Source of the DNA: Massilibacteroides vaginae
GTDB lineage: Bacteria > Bacteroidota > Bacteroidia > Bacteroidales > Tannerellaceae
Assembly (NCBI RefSeq): GCF_900178525.1
Contig: NZ_FXDJ01000006.1
Location: 372,001 to 436,000 of the forward strand
Length of the DNA: 64,000 bases
Direction of reading: 5' to 3'
The notes under the pieces were generated by a model that ran no database searches, was not told where the DNA came from, and saw only the letters and a program-made list of their open reading frames with translations. A program made the translations under genes and the position numbers. Below, one piece after another: positions 39,496 through 49,447 of the stretch. Positions within the stretch are counted from its first letter, which is position 1, and every line of letters starts with the position of its first letter.

Positions 39496-41680
39496 TGTCG
39501 TGCGCACCTGCGCCGTACACCTTTGCTTTCTGATTTGGAAGAAGCACTTTTGCTTCTGTTCCTTCGGGCACTTCAAGTTTGAGTGTCAGGCTTTTTCCTT
39601 GCTTTTTTATGTCTACACGGATAAAGCCGAATTGGGTTTCGATTGTTGCGGAGGCTTCTTTGAGGGAACCCAGGTCCGGTGATACGTTAAATGTTTTGAA
39701 ACCGGGAGAAGTGGGTTCAAGACCACATAGCTTCTGACTGAGAATGGTTAGTGGTCCCCCACTCCATGCGTGGTTGATCGTACCGCCGCCAAAACCTCCC
39801 GGACCAACGTCCCAACCTTCAAATAGCGTTGTATAGGGGTAACTCATCATCTTGTTGTACCGGTTCTTCATTCGTTCGATAGCAAAGGACGATTCTTTCA
39901 TTTGAAAAAGAGCTTCCAATACATATTTTTCCATATAGGGGCTAGCGTGGTATTCTGTTTTCAGCACTTTAGTTAATGCCGGATATTTATCCTTTGTAGC
40001 CAGTCCGGATACGATAGCCATTGCCTGCGAACGATCGTCGGTTTCACCTTTGTAGCCGGGAGAACGATAACAGGTTCCGGTCCAGTACTTCGTGTCGAAA
40101 CATTTTTCTATTGTTTGCATCAGCTGCAAGTTCCGGTCAGCATCCGTCTGTTTTCCTAACTGTAAGGCAAATTCGCGTTCGGCTTTCAGAGCGAGGTAAT
40201 ACCAACAGGTAGTGAGTACGCCTAAATCAACGTTATCTCCCCAGTCGCCCCAAGTCCAGTCTCCGGCGCGTTCAACCGGCAATCCGCTTTGATCCAGCTT
40301 CCATACTTTATGCAGGTAAGTATGCAGTCCGTCGTAGATGGGAGCAACGAAGCTACTGTCCGCGCTGAAAAAGTATTGCGTATAGAATCCGTACCAGCCT
40401 ACAGAGGCCAACATTTGCAGTGGTAATTCCTTAAACCAGTTGCCGGCAGGAACAGGAGAATAGATCACGCCGTCTTTGCGTTGAAAGTTCATCAGTTCGT
40501 AAATGCCTTTGGTTGCCAGTTGCCAGGAAGAAGGAGACAAAGCATAGAAGGCTTCTCCCAATTCATTCACCTCATCTCCCCACCATTGGGAACGTTCGCG
40601 GTCAGGACAGTCCATATACGTATCTCGCATGGTTACGTAAAGTGTACGGGCAGAGCGTTTCCATAATTCATTCAGGAATTCATCATTGCTGTGGAACGAA
40701 CCGGAAAACTCCGCATTATAACCTGTTTCACGGAACTTCACCTCCAACACGTCCACTCCTTCCGGAACAAGATACCATACTTCGTGACCGTTCATCCAGC
40801 CGTAGCTCTCATACTCCTGCACTCCGTCACGTGTGATGTATTCCGCGCGCACATTGGGTGTACTACCTCCTTCATAATTATCGGTCAGCATTTGGATTGT
40901 TTTACCTGCGGAAGCATTTACTTTCAGATATGGCGTGATATGACAATTATAAGGCAGTTTGCAAAAGAGCGTGTCTTTAGTAGCAGAGTAACGAGTTTGG
41001 GGATATGCTTTAAGTCCGTAATCTTTCCATTGCGGAATAGGACGCTCCACCAATTTACCGAAAGGCGGTTCGTTGGCGTCTGCAATCATAACTGCTTGGG
41101 GTAAATGTTTCGTAAAACCTGCCGACATCCAGCCAATCATTTCCTGACGGGCATCAAAGCGGATATTGCTTTCCGGCAGACGAAAATTCGGGAAGGGAGC
41201 TTCTGTATTCTGATACGCTCCGTAAACGGCACATTGCCAACTGTCGTCCGAGATTATTTCTATACCATCCGCCTGAGCATCGAATAGCAAGGCGGCTTTT
41301 CCACTGTTAACATGGCAGAAACCGTCTTTACCGAAATGCCAGACTAAAACAGCTATCAGGTTATCGCCTTTTTTCAAGTAAGGAGCGATCTCTACCGGAT
41401 CGTAATACGAGTCGTGCATGCTGGGGCCGCGCTTTAGTCCGCCTTCGAACACAACAAGTTGGTCGTTTATCCAGAGCCAGTATTTTGTATCGGTTGCTAT
41501 CTTGGCAATGAGGCTTTGCGGTAGCTTATCGACAGTTACTGTTTTACGGTAGGTCAGCCAGGTATTTGTTGCGCTTTGGCATTGTTCGGTATTGATCCAG
41601 CGTCCTTTCCATGCTTCGGCTTTACCAGCAATAGGCTGGCAGCCGAGTAGGGTGATAAGTAGTAGAAGTAGGTGTTTCAT
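39488..41680 (-). CDS. GH78 alpha-L-rhamnosidase (1)
   Basis: 730 aa, with a signal peptide (MKHLLLLLITLLGCQPIAGKA; possibly a lipobox at LLGC). Beta-sandwich domains (about 25-330) precede the (alpha/alpha)6 catalytic barrel. Acid region: DCPDRERSQWWGDEVNEL; base Glu in TTLFEGWD. It ends in a C-terminal beta domain. This is the short, divergent GH78 type lacking the Bac_rhamnosid_N Fn3 module. Last gene of the long rhamnose operon, 15 bp after the previous rhamnosidase, and 8-bp convergent overlap with the SLC12-like gene. The linkage it cleaves is not predictable. Confidence 0.83.
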   Translation of the reverse strand: MKHLLLLLITLLGCQPIAGKAEAWKGRWINTEQCQSATNTWLTYRKTVTVDKLPQSLIAKIATDTKYWLWINDQLVVFEGGLKRGPSMHDSYYDPVEIAPYLKKGDNLIAVLVWHFGKDGFCHVNSGKAALLFDAQADGIEIISDDSWQCAVYGAYQNTEAPFPNFRLPESNIRFDARQEMIGWMSAGFTKHLPQAVMIADANEPPFGKLVERPIPQWKDYGLKAYPQTRYSATKDTLFCKLPYNCHITPYLKVNASAGKTIQMLTDNYEGGSTPNVRAEYITRDGVQEYESYGWMNGHEVWYLVPEGVDVLEVKFRETGYNAEFSGSFHSNDEFLNELWKRSARTLYVTMRDTYMDCPDRERSQWWGDEVNELGEAFYALSPSSWQLATKGIYELMNFQRKDGVIYSPVPAGNWFKELPLQMLASVGWYGFYTQYFFSADSSFVAPIYDGLHTYLHKVWKLDQSGLPVERAGDWTWGDWGDNVDLGVLTTCWYYLALKAEREFALQLGKQTDADRNLQLMQTIEKCFDTKYWTGTCYRSPGYKGETDDRSQAMAIVSGLATKDKYPALTKVLKTEYHASPYMEKYVLEALFQMKESSFAIERMKNRYNKMMSYPYTTLFEGWDVGPGGFGGGTINHAWSGGPLTILSQKLCGLEPTSPGFKTFNVSPDLGSLKEASATIETQFGFIRVDIKKQGKSLTLKLEVPEGTEAKVLLPNQKAKVYGAGAHDIK

Positions 41681-41695
41681 GGTATGAGATTTTTA

Positions 41696-44266
41696 TCAAC
41701 GGAAGATCAGCTGATGCGTTCCTCCGCCTATTTTGAATTCTTTTTCATCCACCAACACGGTGGCTTGAGTGCCCATAGGGATTGTAACGGTAAGTCCGTA
41801 ACGTTCTCCTTCGCGCTTCCATTCACTGCGAATCATTCCTCTTGGCGATTTATATTCGCCATGCACCCAGTCTATGCCTTCTACAAAGTGCGGCTGGATG
41901 TAGATATGCTCAAATCCGGGATAATCCTCGTCGTATTGGATTCCGGCCAGGTGATTCATCATCCAGGCGGAGATATCTCCCATAAAAACGTGGTTCAACG
42001 AGGCATCCCTAAACTCCGGACTTAGTGTCCAGGTTTCCGGAAGCGTTGTATAGCCCATTGTTTCTACCCAGTAGCCCCACGACGGAGCTTCTGTTTTAGT
42101 AAGCATCTTCATTACATCTTCTACATAACCATAACGGGTAAGCATGGCGGGAACTGTTTTACTGCCAATCAGTCCGAAGTCCAGAAAGTAATCATTGGCT
42201 GCTACGATTTCATGAAGCTTATCCGCAACCAACTGACGTTTACCGGAGGGCACCAGTTGTAAATAGAGTGCTAATGCTTGTGCAGTCTGTGTTCCATTGG
42301 CATAAACACCGGTTTCTTCATTGAAGAAATTCTTATTGATGAGTGTTTTAATTTCGTCTGCTTTTTGCTGATAAGGAGTTGCGTCTTTACCAAGCAAAGT
42401 GGCAAATTTAGCCATCAACGAATAGTCCAGGTAATAATAGGCTGTGGAAGTATAATCGTTGGGTGTTGTTGCTTTCCAATACACCCAGTCACCAAGTCCA
42501 TAATTCAACATTCCGTCAACTTCTTTCGTTTTGAGGTATGCCAAGTACTTCTCCATTGTAGGATATAGCGCTTCTATCGCACGCGTTTCTCCGTAGTAAT
42601 TATACAATGCGTTCGGGATAATAAACATAGCGGCATCCCAAACCGGTCCGATCCACACACCGTAGCCCCAACTACTTGACGGAATAATACCCGAGACATC
42701 TCCGGCTTCTGTTTGGTTGTCAATGAAATCGTTCATCCACTTTTCGTACAGTGTAATGCCGTCAAAACCGAGCAGTCCGAGGTCTATCGCAACATGCGCA
42801 TCGGCCGTCCATCCGTTCTTTTCGCGCTGCGGACAATCGGTCGGTATACTGTGCAGGTTACTGCGGTAAGCCAACATGGTGGCATCCCATATTTTATTCA
42901 ATAGCGGGTTCGAACACTTAAAATCGCCCGTTGCTTTTACATCCGTATGCATAAACAGCGCAGTCAGATTATCTGTTGTCATCACTACCGGAGCAGAGCT
43001 TTCCAACTCCACATACTGAAATCCGTGGTAAGCGAACGAAGGAACATATACCTCTTCCTCTCCTCCACCTTTAAGCGTATACACATCCATCTGGAAAACC
43101 TCGCCGGGCTTTACCGGGTGATAGTACACATTTATATTCCCTTGTTCTAAGCGACCGTCTTCTTTCAACAGTTCACCGTGTTTCAGCGTGATACGTGTTC
43201 CGGCATCGCCTTTTACTTTCAGTCGGCAAAGTCCGGAGATATTCTTCGGAAAAGAATAAACATAGAGCTGATCACTGAACTTTTTCACGGCTGTAGGCTT
43301 AAACTCCTCCACGATGCGGATACCCGGCATTTGTTGAGCTACCAACAAAGGAGCAGGTTGCGTAGTTTCTGTCGCGGCAGTCCACTTGCCATCATCAAAC
43401 GAAGTTGTTTTCCAACCCACTTCTTCCAGACGCGCATCGTATTGATCACCGCTATACAAATTATCATAAGTATGCGCGCCCGTGGCAGTCTTCCATGAAC
43501 TATCGGTTATAATTGTTTCAACCGAGTCGTCGGCGTACGTAATGCGCAACTCACAAAGCATACGCGGACGATCTCTCCAGCGCGCCTTCTCAAAGTTCCA
43601 AACCGCAACCGATTGTATATTGTACCAACCATTTCCCAAAGCGGCCGCCACGGCGTTCTCTCCCTGTTGCAGCAGGGAGGTTACGTCGTGCGTTACATAA
43701 AGAACTCGTTTGTCGAAATGCGTATAGCCGGGGTCAAGGTAGTTTTCCCCTACTCTATTACCGTTAATAAACAACTCATAATATCCTGCGGCCGACACAT
43801 AGGCTCTTGCGCTCTTAATCTCTTTACCGGCGGTAAACGTTTTGCGGAAAAGCGGTGCCGGTTCGTGCTCCTTATCCAGCGTGTCTGTTATCCAACAGCC
43901 GGTCCAGTCGGAAGCTGATAGCTTTGCGGTTTCAAACCAGGCTATTTCCGAAAGGCGACTCTTATTACCTTTCTGATCCCAAACAGCAACCTGCCAATAA
44001 TAACGGGTATGCGACTGTAGAGGCATACCCTCGGTATACGTTTGAAGGTTTTTCGGATCGGTTCCGATACTTATTTCATGCCGTGATGCGATAAAGTTTT
44101 CATCCTCTCCGGTATATTCCCACGTAAACCGCGGGTTAGGCGTATCCAACCCTATTGGGTCTGTTAAATATTCGGTACGCAGATTAACCGGTTCCGTATT
44201 ATTTACACAACTACTGAGCAACAGCACTCCCAATAACGCGGCAAGCGTTTTTCTTATTGATAGCAT
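41696..44266 (-). CDS. GH78 alpha-L-rhamnosidase lipoprotein (2)
   Basis: 856 aa. Lipobox LLSSC (Cys20). Full multi-domain GH78 layout: N-terminal Fn3-like module (LTDPIGLDTPNPRFTW), Bac_rhamnosid_N (LFRKTF...ARAYVSAAGYYELFINGNRVG), the CBM67-like concanavalin domain, then the catalytic barrel with CPQREKNGWTADA and Glu in TTLPETW, and a C-terminal beta domain. It releases terminal alpha-L-rhamnose from glycans or glycosides outside the cytoplasm. It belongs to the rha operon, 60 bp downstream of the 598-aa GH78 gene. Confidence 0.92.
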   Translation of the reverse strand: MLSIRKTLAALLGVLLLSSCVNNTEPVNLRTEYLTDPIGLDTPNPRFTWEYTGEDENFIASRHEISIGTDPKNLQTYTEGMPLQSHTRYYWQVAVWDQKGNKSRLSEIAWFETAKLSASDWTGCWITDTLDKEHEPAPLFRKTFTAGKEIKSARAYVSAAGYYELFINGNRVGENYLDPGYTHFDKRVLYVTHDVTSLLQQGENAVAAALGNGWYNIQSVAVWNFEKARWRDRPRMLCELRITYADDSVETIITDSSWKTATGAHTYDNLYSGDQYDARLEEVGWKTTSFDDGKWTAATETTQPAPLLVAQQMPGIRIVEEFKPTAVKKFSDQLYVYSFPKNISGLCRLKVKGDAGTRITLKHGELLKEDGRLEQGNINVYYHPVKPGEVFQMDVYTLKGGGEEEVYVPSFAYHGFQYVELESSAPVVMTTDNLTALFMHTDVKATGDFKCSNPLLNKIWDATMLAYRSNLHSIPTDCPQREKNGWTADAHVAIDLGLLGFDGITLYEKWMNDFIDNQTEAGDVSGIIPSSSWGYGVWIGPVWDAAMFIIPNALYNYYGETRAIEALYPTMEKYLAYLKTKEVDGMLNYGLGDWVYWKATTPNDYTSTAYYYLDYSLMAKFATLLGKDATPYQQKADEIKTLINKNFFNEETGVYANGTQTAQALALYLQLVPSGKRQLVADKLHEIVAANDYFLDFGLIGSKTVPAMLTRYGYVEDVMKMLTKTEAPSWGYWVETMGYTTLPETWTLSPEFRDASLNHVFMGDISAWMMNHLAGIQYDEDYPGFEHIYIQPHFVEGIDWVHGEYKSPRGMIRSEWKREGERYGLTVTIPMGTQATVLVDEKEFKIGGGTHQLIFR

Positions 44267-44326
44267 AGTTTTCTTATTTATTTAATATTGTAAGCAGATT
44301 TGAAAGATACATACTTATTTTCATTT

Positions 44327-46123
44327 TTAACGCACAATACGAATCTCCTTTGGTGCATCAATTTGGCTTTCCACCTTACCATTTACTACTTTATGACTAA
44401 TTTTCAGATCGCCATACGGAGTAGGAAATGTGCCTTCCACCCACTCGAGGTCTCCTAATTCAGGACGGATCTGTATCGTTTTACAGCCGGGTTCAAGCAC
44501 TTTTACGCCCAACACATACTCGCTCAGCCACGAAGTCGGACCGGAAGCCCAGCCATGACACAGGCTATGGCGCAGCCCAATGTAACAATAGGCACCATAA
44601 TCACCATGAATATCCTTTTTCCCCTCAGGCACTACCTCATCGATACGGCTCGCGTTCGGGAGCCAGTCGATATTGAAATCTTCCCAGAAGGTAGTCGCCC
44701 CCAGATCCAGCATAGCGCCCCAAAACTCACGGATCACATCCATCGCACCCAGGCAGTTGCCCGCTTCGGCCATTGCTTTCAACATATAATAACCATAAAA
44801 GGTAGAGAAACCACGCGATCCGTTGTATGAAAGAAAATTCTTATCCGCGTCTTCTGTCTTCATCAATCCCACTAACGCCATTAATGCCGCTCCTTGTTTA
44901 GCGCCCGGAGCATCGCGTTCGGTTTGATGTTTCTTATACTCTTTTGCCAACTTCTGTCCGGCTTTGGTCAGTTTTTTAGCGGCGGCTGCGCATTCTTTTG
45001 CCAATTGGTCTTCGCCCAAAACAAGACAAAGCTCATTTCCCGAATTCATGGCCCACAACATAAGCGATTGCAATCCGGCATCTATGCCATGCTTGTTTTC
45101 ACTCGAAGGCCAATCCAGAAAACGATTACCATCCAACTGTTCACGCCCATCTTTATCTACCTTGCCAAGTAAATGACGAAGCAGTCCGGTTAGGTATTCC
45201 CGCTGTTCTTTGAGGTAAGCCAGATCACCCTGATAGTAATACCAGTCACGCTGTATAAGCAACCACCAGATCGAGTAAGAACTAATGCCGTTCATCCAGT
45301 CGGGAAGCGGTGTTGTGTTACGAATCAGGTCGAGACTCTTAGGAACAACCTCATTATAGCCAAATACAGCATTTACGGTCATTATCTCCGGATGTAAATC
45401 GCCAATCCACACCAATCGGTCACGTTTAATTCCGTCCCAAAGGTATTCCTGCATATTTACATGCACGGTATAGGCGCCTGTCATCCATATTTTATTCAAC
45501 CGCTCGTCGCTACTGGTAAATGACCCCCGATACGGTATATCGCGGTAGGTGAAGATCGCGTTTATCTCCGTCAGGTCTAATTCCACATGCTCGTCCAACA
45601 GGTCAATACGAACGAAACGAAAACCGGTTTGCCCTAATTGTATGCAACCCATCCACGGCAGCACCACCTCTTCATCACGCATGGCGTGGTCGTTTGTTGC
45701 TCCTTTAGGTCCTTTCACATCATTCATTACTTCCGACACCGATTCGCCAAAGCGCACACGCACCCGTGCCGCGGGATTTTGATTGGCTCCGGTAGTAACA
45801 ATTTCCAAACCGCCTTGTATTTCGCAGCCAAAATCCAGCACAATACCGCCTTTATGCGAAGCGTCACTGATCAGCTTAAACTTATCCCGCGCGTTCATGT
45901 CCGCTTGTCCAATGCCCGGATTCAACAGCAGATCCGGATTCTTTACATAATTACCCGTCTTATCCGACTGCCAGACTATCCGTGTAGGCGTGAGGTAAGT
46001 ACGGGTTAATTCCGTTTTGCGGATATTCTTGTTAGCATCCTGCACAACCGAAGGCAGTTGTGCCTTTAGCATCAAAGGCAAAAGCAAAAAACTTAGTACA
46101 ATACAGAGGTTGTTTTGTTTCAT
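44327..46123 (-). CDS. GH78-type alpha-L-rhamnosidase (3), compact form
   Basis: 598 aa, with a signal peptide (about 1-21, LKA-Q), so periplasmic or secreted. It lacks the N-terminal Fn3 module, keeping a CBM67-like sandwich (LDFGCEIQGGLEIV...VRVRFGES) and the (alpha/alpha)6 barrel. The acid-region motif is GIKRDRLVWIGDLHPE, rather than the CPQRE seen in the longer paralogues; the base Glu is in TTFWEDF. The missing CPQR cysteine-proline pair marks it as a distinct subgroup, so rhamnosidase activity is probable rather than certain. It is 134 bp after the GH106 gene, separated by a large palindrome. Confidence 0.82.
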   Translation of the reverse strand: MKQNNLCIVLSFLLLPLMLKAQLPSVVQDANKNIRKTELTRTYLTPTRIVWQSDKTGNYVKNPDLLLNPGIGQADMNARDKFKLISDASHKGGIVLDFGCEIQGGLEIVTTGANQNPAARVRVRFGESVSEVMNDVKGPKGATNDHAMRDEEVVLPWMGCIQLGQTGFRFVRIDLLDEHVELDLTEINAIFTYRDIPYRGSFTSSDERLNKIWMTGAYTVHVNMQEYLWDGIKRDRLVWIGDLHPEIMTVNAVFGYNEVVPKSLDLIRNTTPLPDWMNGISSYSIWWLLIQRDWYYYQGDLAYLKEQREYLTGLLRHLLGKVDKDGREQLDGNRFLDWPSSENKHGIDAGLQSLMLWAMNSGNELCLVLGEDQLAKECAAAAKKLTKAGQKLAKEYKKHQTERDAPGAKQGAALMALVGLMKTEDADKNFLSYNGSRGFSTFYGYYMLKAMAEAGNCLGAMDVIREFWGAMLDLGATTFWEDFNIDWLPNASRIDEVVPEGKKDIHGDYGAYCYIGLRHSLCHGWASGPTSWLSEYVLGVKVLEPGCKTIQIRPELGDLEWVEGTFPTPYGDLKISHKVVNGKVESQIDAPKEIRIVR

Positions 46124-46161
46124 TTTTATGTTCTTTTTCTATGTTTTCAATTTTTGAGGCT

Positions 46162-46225
46162 CGTGCTTTTGTCTTTTGACGGCCGTGCTTTTGTTTTTTG
46201 AGGGCCGTCAAAAGACAAAAGCACG
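46162..46225. repeat. 23-bp perfect inverted repeat between rhamnosidase genes
   Basis: The left arm 46162-46184 (CGTGCTTTTGTCTTTTGACG...) is exactly complementary to 46203-46225, with an 18-nt loop. Outside it the complementarity continues with mismatches to about 46154/46234. A second 21-bp perfect pair (46174-46194 and 46215-46235) overlaps it, so two mutually exclusive hairpins can form. It is G+C-rich against its surroundings. Possible roles: partial terminator, mRNA-processing or stability element, or mobile repeat. Confidence 0.8.
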
Positions 46226-46257
46226 GCCGTCAAAATTCAGATTGCTTATAAAAAAAA

Positions 46258-49200
46258 CTATTTATCTACTTTAATTACACGAACTTGACCTGTTAATCCG
46301 GAGGATTGCAACGGACTGTCCGGTCCATACGGATTAACCGGTGCCCAGGTTGAACGTGCCGACTCCGGCAACCGACTGTCTCCGATCAATCGATTCACCC
46401 AGTTATTCACTACCCGGATTTCAATCGTATTCACTCCTTTTTGCACCTGATCTGTAATCCTCACACGCCAGGGGGCTGTCCAAACGCCTCCGGCTTCTTT
46501 ACCGTTTATATTGACTTTCGCCATAACAGATGCTTTATCTAACGCGAGGTAAATCTCACCGTCAGGAAGGGCCGTTAATTCAAAGTTATTCTTATACACA
46601 GCCTCTCCGGAATAATACTTTATCCGGTCGTCTTGTGATAAAGTCCAATCCGTCAGGGTTTCCATACGGATTTCTTCTGCCGGACCTCCTCTCTTTGAGT
46701 CAAATTGCACGTTCCAGGCTGTATTGAGTGTAACAAGCTGTTCGGGAGTGGGGAAATTTGCCGTCACGCCTTCGTTGTTGCCCTTTCCTCCTGATTTACG
46801 AAAAACAATAAACGCACTTTCAAGAGGGGCAAACACTAACGGAACGGTAGTCACTCCGTCTTTCACGCTATAGGCCGGAAGCTCGCGCGAACTTGCCTCT
46901 AAAGGATTCCAAAGTTCGGGACGTTTACCGGCCACACGAAAACCGGGAGAAACCGTAATTGTTTCTTCCGACTGGTTGGAAACGAAATAAACATCGGCAT
47001 CAGGCAGTTGTCGGTGGATAAAAAGCAGCGGATCGCTTTCTTTTGTTTGCATATCCGGTTTGACATCAATCAGGTCGAATACCTCTTCCATCGTCATGCC
47101 GGAACAGATCATACCCTTTCCCACACGGGCTTGTTTTACCTGTACGCCATCTACTTCACCCCACAGCGAAGCGGCTATATCCTGCACTTCTATATCCGCG
47201 TCGGGATAGTTCTGCATACTGGGCGAACGCGTCGGGCGAGGACCAAGCACAATGGCTCCTTGTTCTACAAAATCCGCAATTTTCGCAAGCAGATCAGGGC
47301 GTATCGTTTCCTGTTTAGGCAGCACGAGAACGCTATATTGTAATCCATCGGGAAGTGTTAGTTTTCCGTTCACTACCGAAACACGCGTCATTAACACCTC
47401 ACGGTTGATATAGTCAAAAGAATATCCTTCAGGTAATGCCGGATCACACACTCCGGTCATCTTCGGTGCGTCTTCACCAATAAAATAAGCGGCATCGGCA
47501 ACGTATGTTCCCTGCTGAAGCATGTAATTACACCGCTTCAGATAGTCTGTAAAAAGATCGAGGTGACTGAACCAGGTGTTTTTTCGGTTAAATTCATTGC
47601 CGAACCAGGCATTCATGCCGGGGTTTTTATCTTCGTAAGGCTGCTGAATATAGACATGCAGCAATGTATTATTGATTCCCTCGGTAAAGAAACGGTCTCC
47701 ACGTTGTTTCATCGTTTTCGGATAACGCGCAAAGTGAGAACCGCCACTTGTAAATGATTCGGCAGAAACTTTCGTCTTTCCGTAGATATGCGCCGATGAA
47801 GAAGCCGCGCGGTTTTCGATATCACCAAGCTCACCTTCACTCCAGAACTCACCGCCGATTTCGTCAGACTGTCCGCCATATTGGAGAAACTCACCGGGAA
47901 AACCCCAATGTCCGTAATTTTCCAGCCAAGTAGTCAATCCGTGTTTATTGCTTACCTCGCGCAGACCACCTACATAATCATACGCAACCTTATCCGCAAC
48001 CAAACGCCTTACATCCCAAAGGAAACGATCAGACAAGTCTGGACTTCCCACCGTGTGTCCTTTAAATACAGGAAGATAAGGCAATGGATCATAGCCATAT
48101 CGGTCGGCAAATTCGGTTAGGAAGCCATCCGTAAAGTTTTGTCCGCCGGTTTCGTAACTGTCTTCCACCACAACACGCCATGTTCTGCGATCGGCCTCCG
48201 GAATACGACGGATAATCTCTCCCAGAAAAGCATCAAAATGATCGGCTACATGTTGCTTACTCATTTTGTCAACTTCCAAGCCCGTACCTTCCGGATCAGC
48301 CGGCGCGTTAACAACTCCGGTCGGAGCCATTCCCGTACGCATTACGATCCAATCCCCGGCGGGAACATCCCATGTCAGCTTGCCACTATCATCCATCTTG
48401 TCTGATAAATCCAAAACAGCAGACGGATCGATCAGCAATGCCGCCTCATCAACCATTGGCTGAACATCCCACATATAATCGTGCCAGTAAGGCAGCGGCG
48501 TTTGAAACATTTTCGCTAAAGACTTTTCCGCATAACGCTCTACAACAGGAGTCGGCGTCAGTATTATTTTATTGAACGCACCTTTGGTCGCATTTTTGAA
48601 AGCCAGGCGAAACTCCTTCGCCTTCGTTTCGGGAAGCGTAATTGCTACCGGAGCGTAGGGTTCAAAACCGACATTCAGATTCGCATTCGTGCGGTTTATC
48701 GTAAAAGCCTTGATCGTTTTAAAAGCTCCGTTTTCTTTGACCTGAAGTTCTACGCCTGCATACACATTACCTGCCGGAAAGAACAGCAAGCTACGGACAA
48801 TCGATTCAGCCGGAAGAATTAAGTCGAGCGCTGACTCTCCTTCTTTCAAAGCATATCCCTTATCCGCCTGTGTTAAAAGATTTTCCCGATAACCGGCATG
48901 TACAGGATAAGCAAGTAGCTTCACATCCTCAAATTCCTCCGTCGGACGAGGCAACAGGCAGTGCAATTGTTTAGGTCCCTGAACAGTTATCTCGGAAGAA
49001 GCCAGGTAACGCATTGCTTGCTCCGGCTTGATCCATGGCCCTCCGGACTGGCTCCATCCGGGACAATTAAAGATACCGATTTCAATATCCAGCTCAGCCG
49101 CGGTTTTCAATGCCGTATGCATAATTTCCCACCATTCATCGGTGAATAATTTCACCGGCCCGTGTGGAATACCCTCCTGATCACCTATATTTCCGATAAA

Positions 49201-49434
49201 CGCGCGATTTATACCTACTTCCTTCATGGCATAAAGATCTTTCACTACGCCTTCTTTGGAAATATTACCGTTGATCCAATACCAGTAAACACTGGTTTGA
49301 ACAGAAGAAGGAATAGCCTTAAAACCGGCTTCTATCTTATCAATAGAAACAAAAGTCTGCTGTTTATCTCCACAAGAGATAATACAACACACGGTAAGGC
49401 ATGTAATAACGTATATAAATCGCAACCTGTTCAT
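46258..49434 (-). CDS. GH106 alpha-L-rhamnosidase lipoprotein
   Basis: 1058 aa. Lipobox CIISC (Cys21). Residues about 45-150 contain the GH106 start pattern: VYWYWINGNISKEGVVKDLYAMKEVGINRAFIGN, followed by IFNCPGWSQSGGPWI. A long (beta/alpha)8 domain comes next, with WRVVVEDSYETGGQNFTDGF and TWLENYGHWGFPGEF carrying conserved acidic residues. The C-terminus has a jelly-roll galactose-binding-like domain (AVYKNNFELTALPDGEIYLALDK). GH106 enzymes are inverting Ca-dependent rhamnosidases known in rhamnogalacturonan and RG-II degradation. It lies in the rha operon between two GH78 genes. Confidence 0.92.
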   Translation of the reverse strand: MNRLRFIYVITCLTVCCIISCGDKQQTFVSIDKIEAGFKAIPSSVQTSVYWYWINGNISKEGVVKDLYAMKEVGINRAFIGNIGDQEGIPHGPVKLFTDEWWEIMHTALKTAAELDIEIGIFNCPGWSQSGGPWIKPEQAMRYLASSEITVQGPKQLHCLLPRPTEEFEDVKLLAYPVHAGYRENLLTQADKGYALKEGESALDLILPAESIVRSLLFFPAGNVYAGVELQVKENGAFKTIKAFTINRTNANLNVGFEPYAPVAITLPETKAKEFRLAFKNATKGAFNKIILTPTPVVERYAEKSLAKMFQTPLPYWHDYMWDVQPMVDEAALLIDPSAVLDLSDKMDDSGKLTWDVPAGDWIVMRTGMAPTGVVNAPADPEGTGLEVDKMSKQHVADHFDAFLGEIIRRIPEADRRTWRVVVEDSYETGGQNFTDGFLTEFADRYGYDPLPYLPVFKGHTVGSPDLSDRFLWDVRRLVADKVAYDYVGGLREVSNKHGLTTWLENYGHWGFPGEFLQYGGQSDEIGGEFWSEGELGDIENRAASSSAHIYGKTKVSAESFTSGGSHFARYPKTMKQRGDRFFTEGINNTLLHVYIQQPYEDKNPGMNAWFGNEFNRKNTWFSHLDLFTDYLKRCNYMLQQGTYVADAAYFIGEDAPKMTGVCDPALPEGYSFDYINREVLMTRVSVVNGKLTLPDGLQYSVLVLPKQETIRPDLLAKIADFVEQGAIVLGPRPTRSPSMQNYPDADIEVQDIAASLWGEVDGVQVKQARVGKGMICSGMTMEEVFDLIDVKPDMQTKESDPLLFIHRQLPDADVYFVSNQSEETITVSPGFRVAGKRPELWNPLEASSRELPAYSVKDGVTTVPLVFAPLESAFIVFRKSGGKGNNEGVTANFPTPEQLVTLNTAWNVQFDSKRGGPAEEIRMETLTDWTLSQDDRIKYYSGEAVYKNNFELTALPDGEIYLALDKASVMAKVNINGKEAGGVWTAPWRVRITDQVQKGVNTIEIRVVNNWVNRLIGDSRLPESARSTWAPVNPYGPDSPLQSSGLTGQVRVIKVDK

Positions 49435-49447
49435 GATCGTTCTGTTT

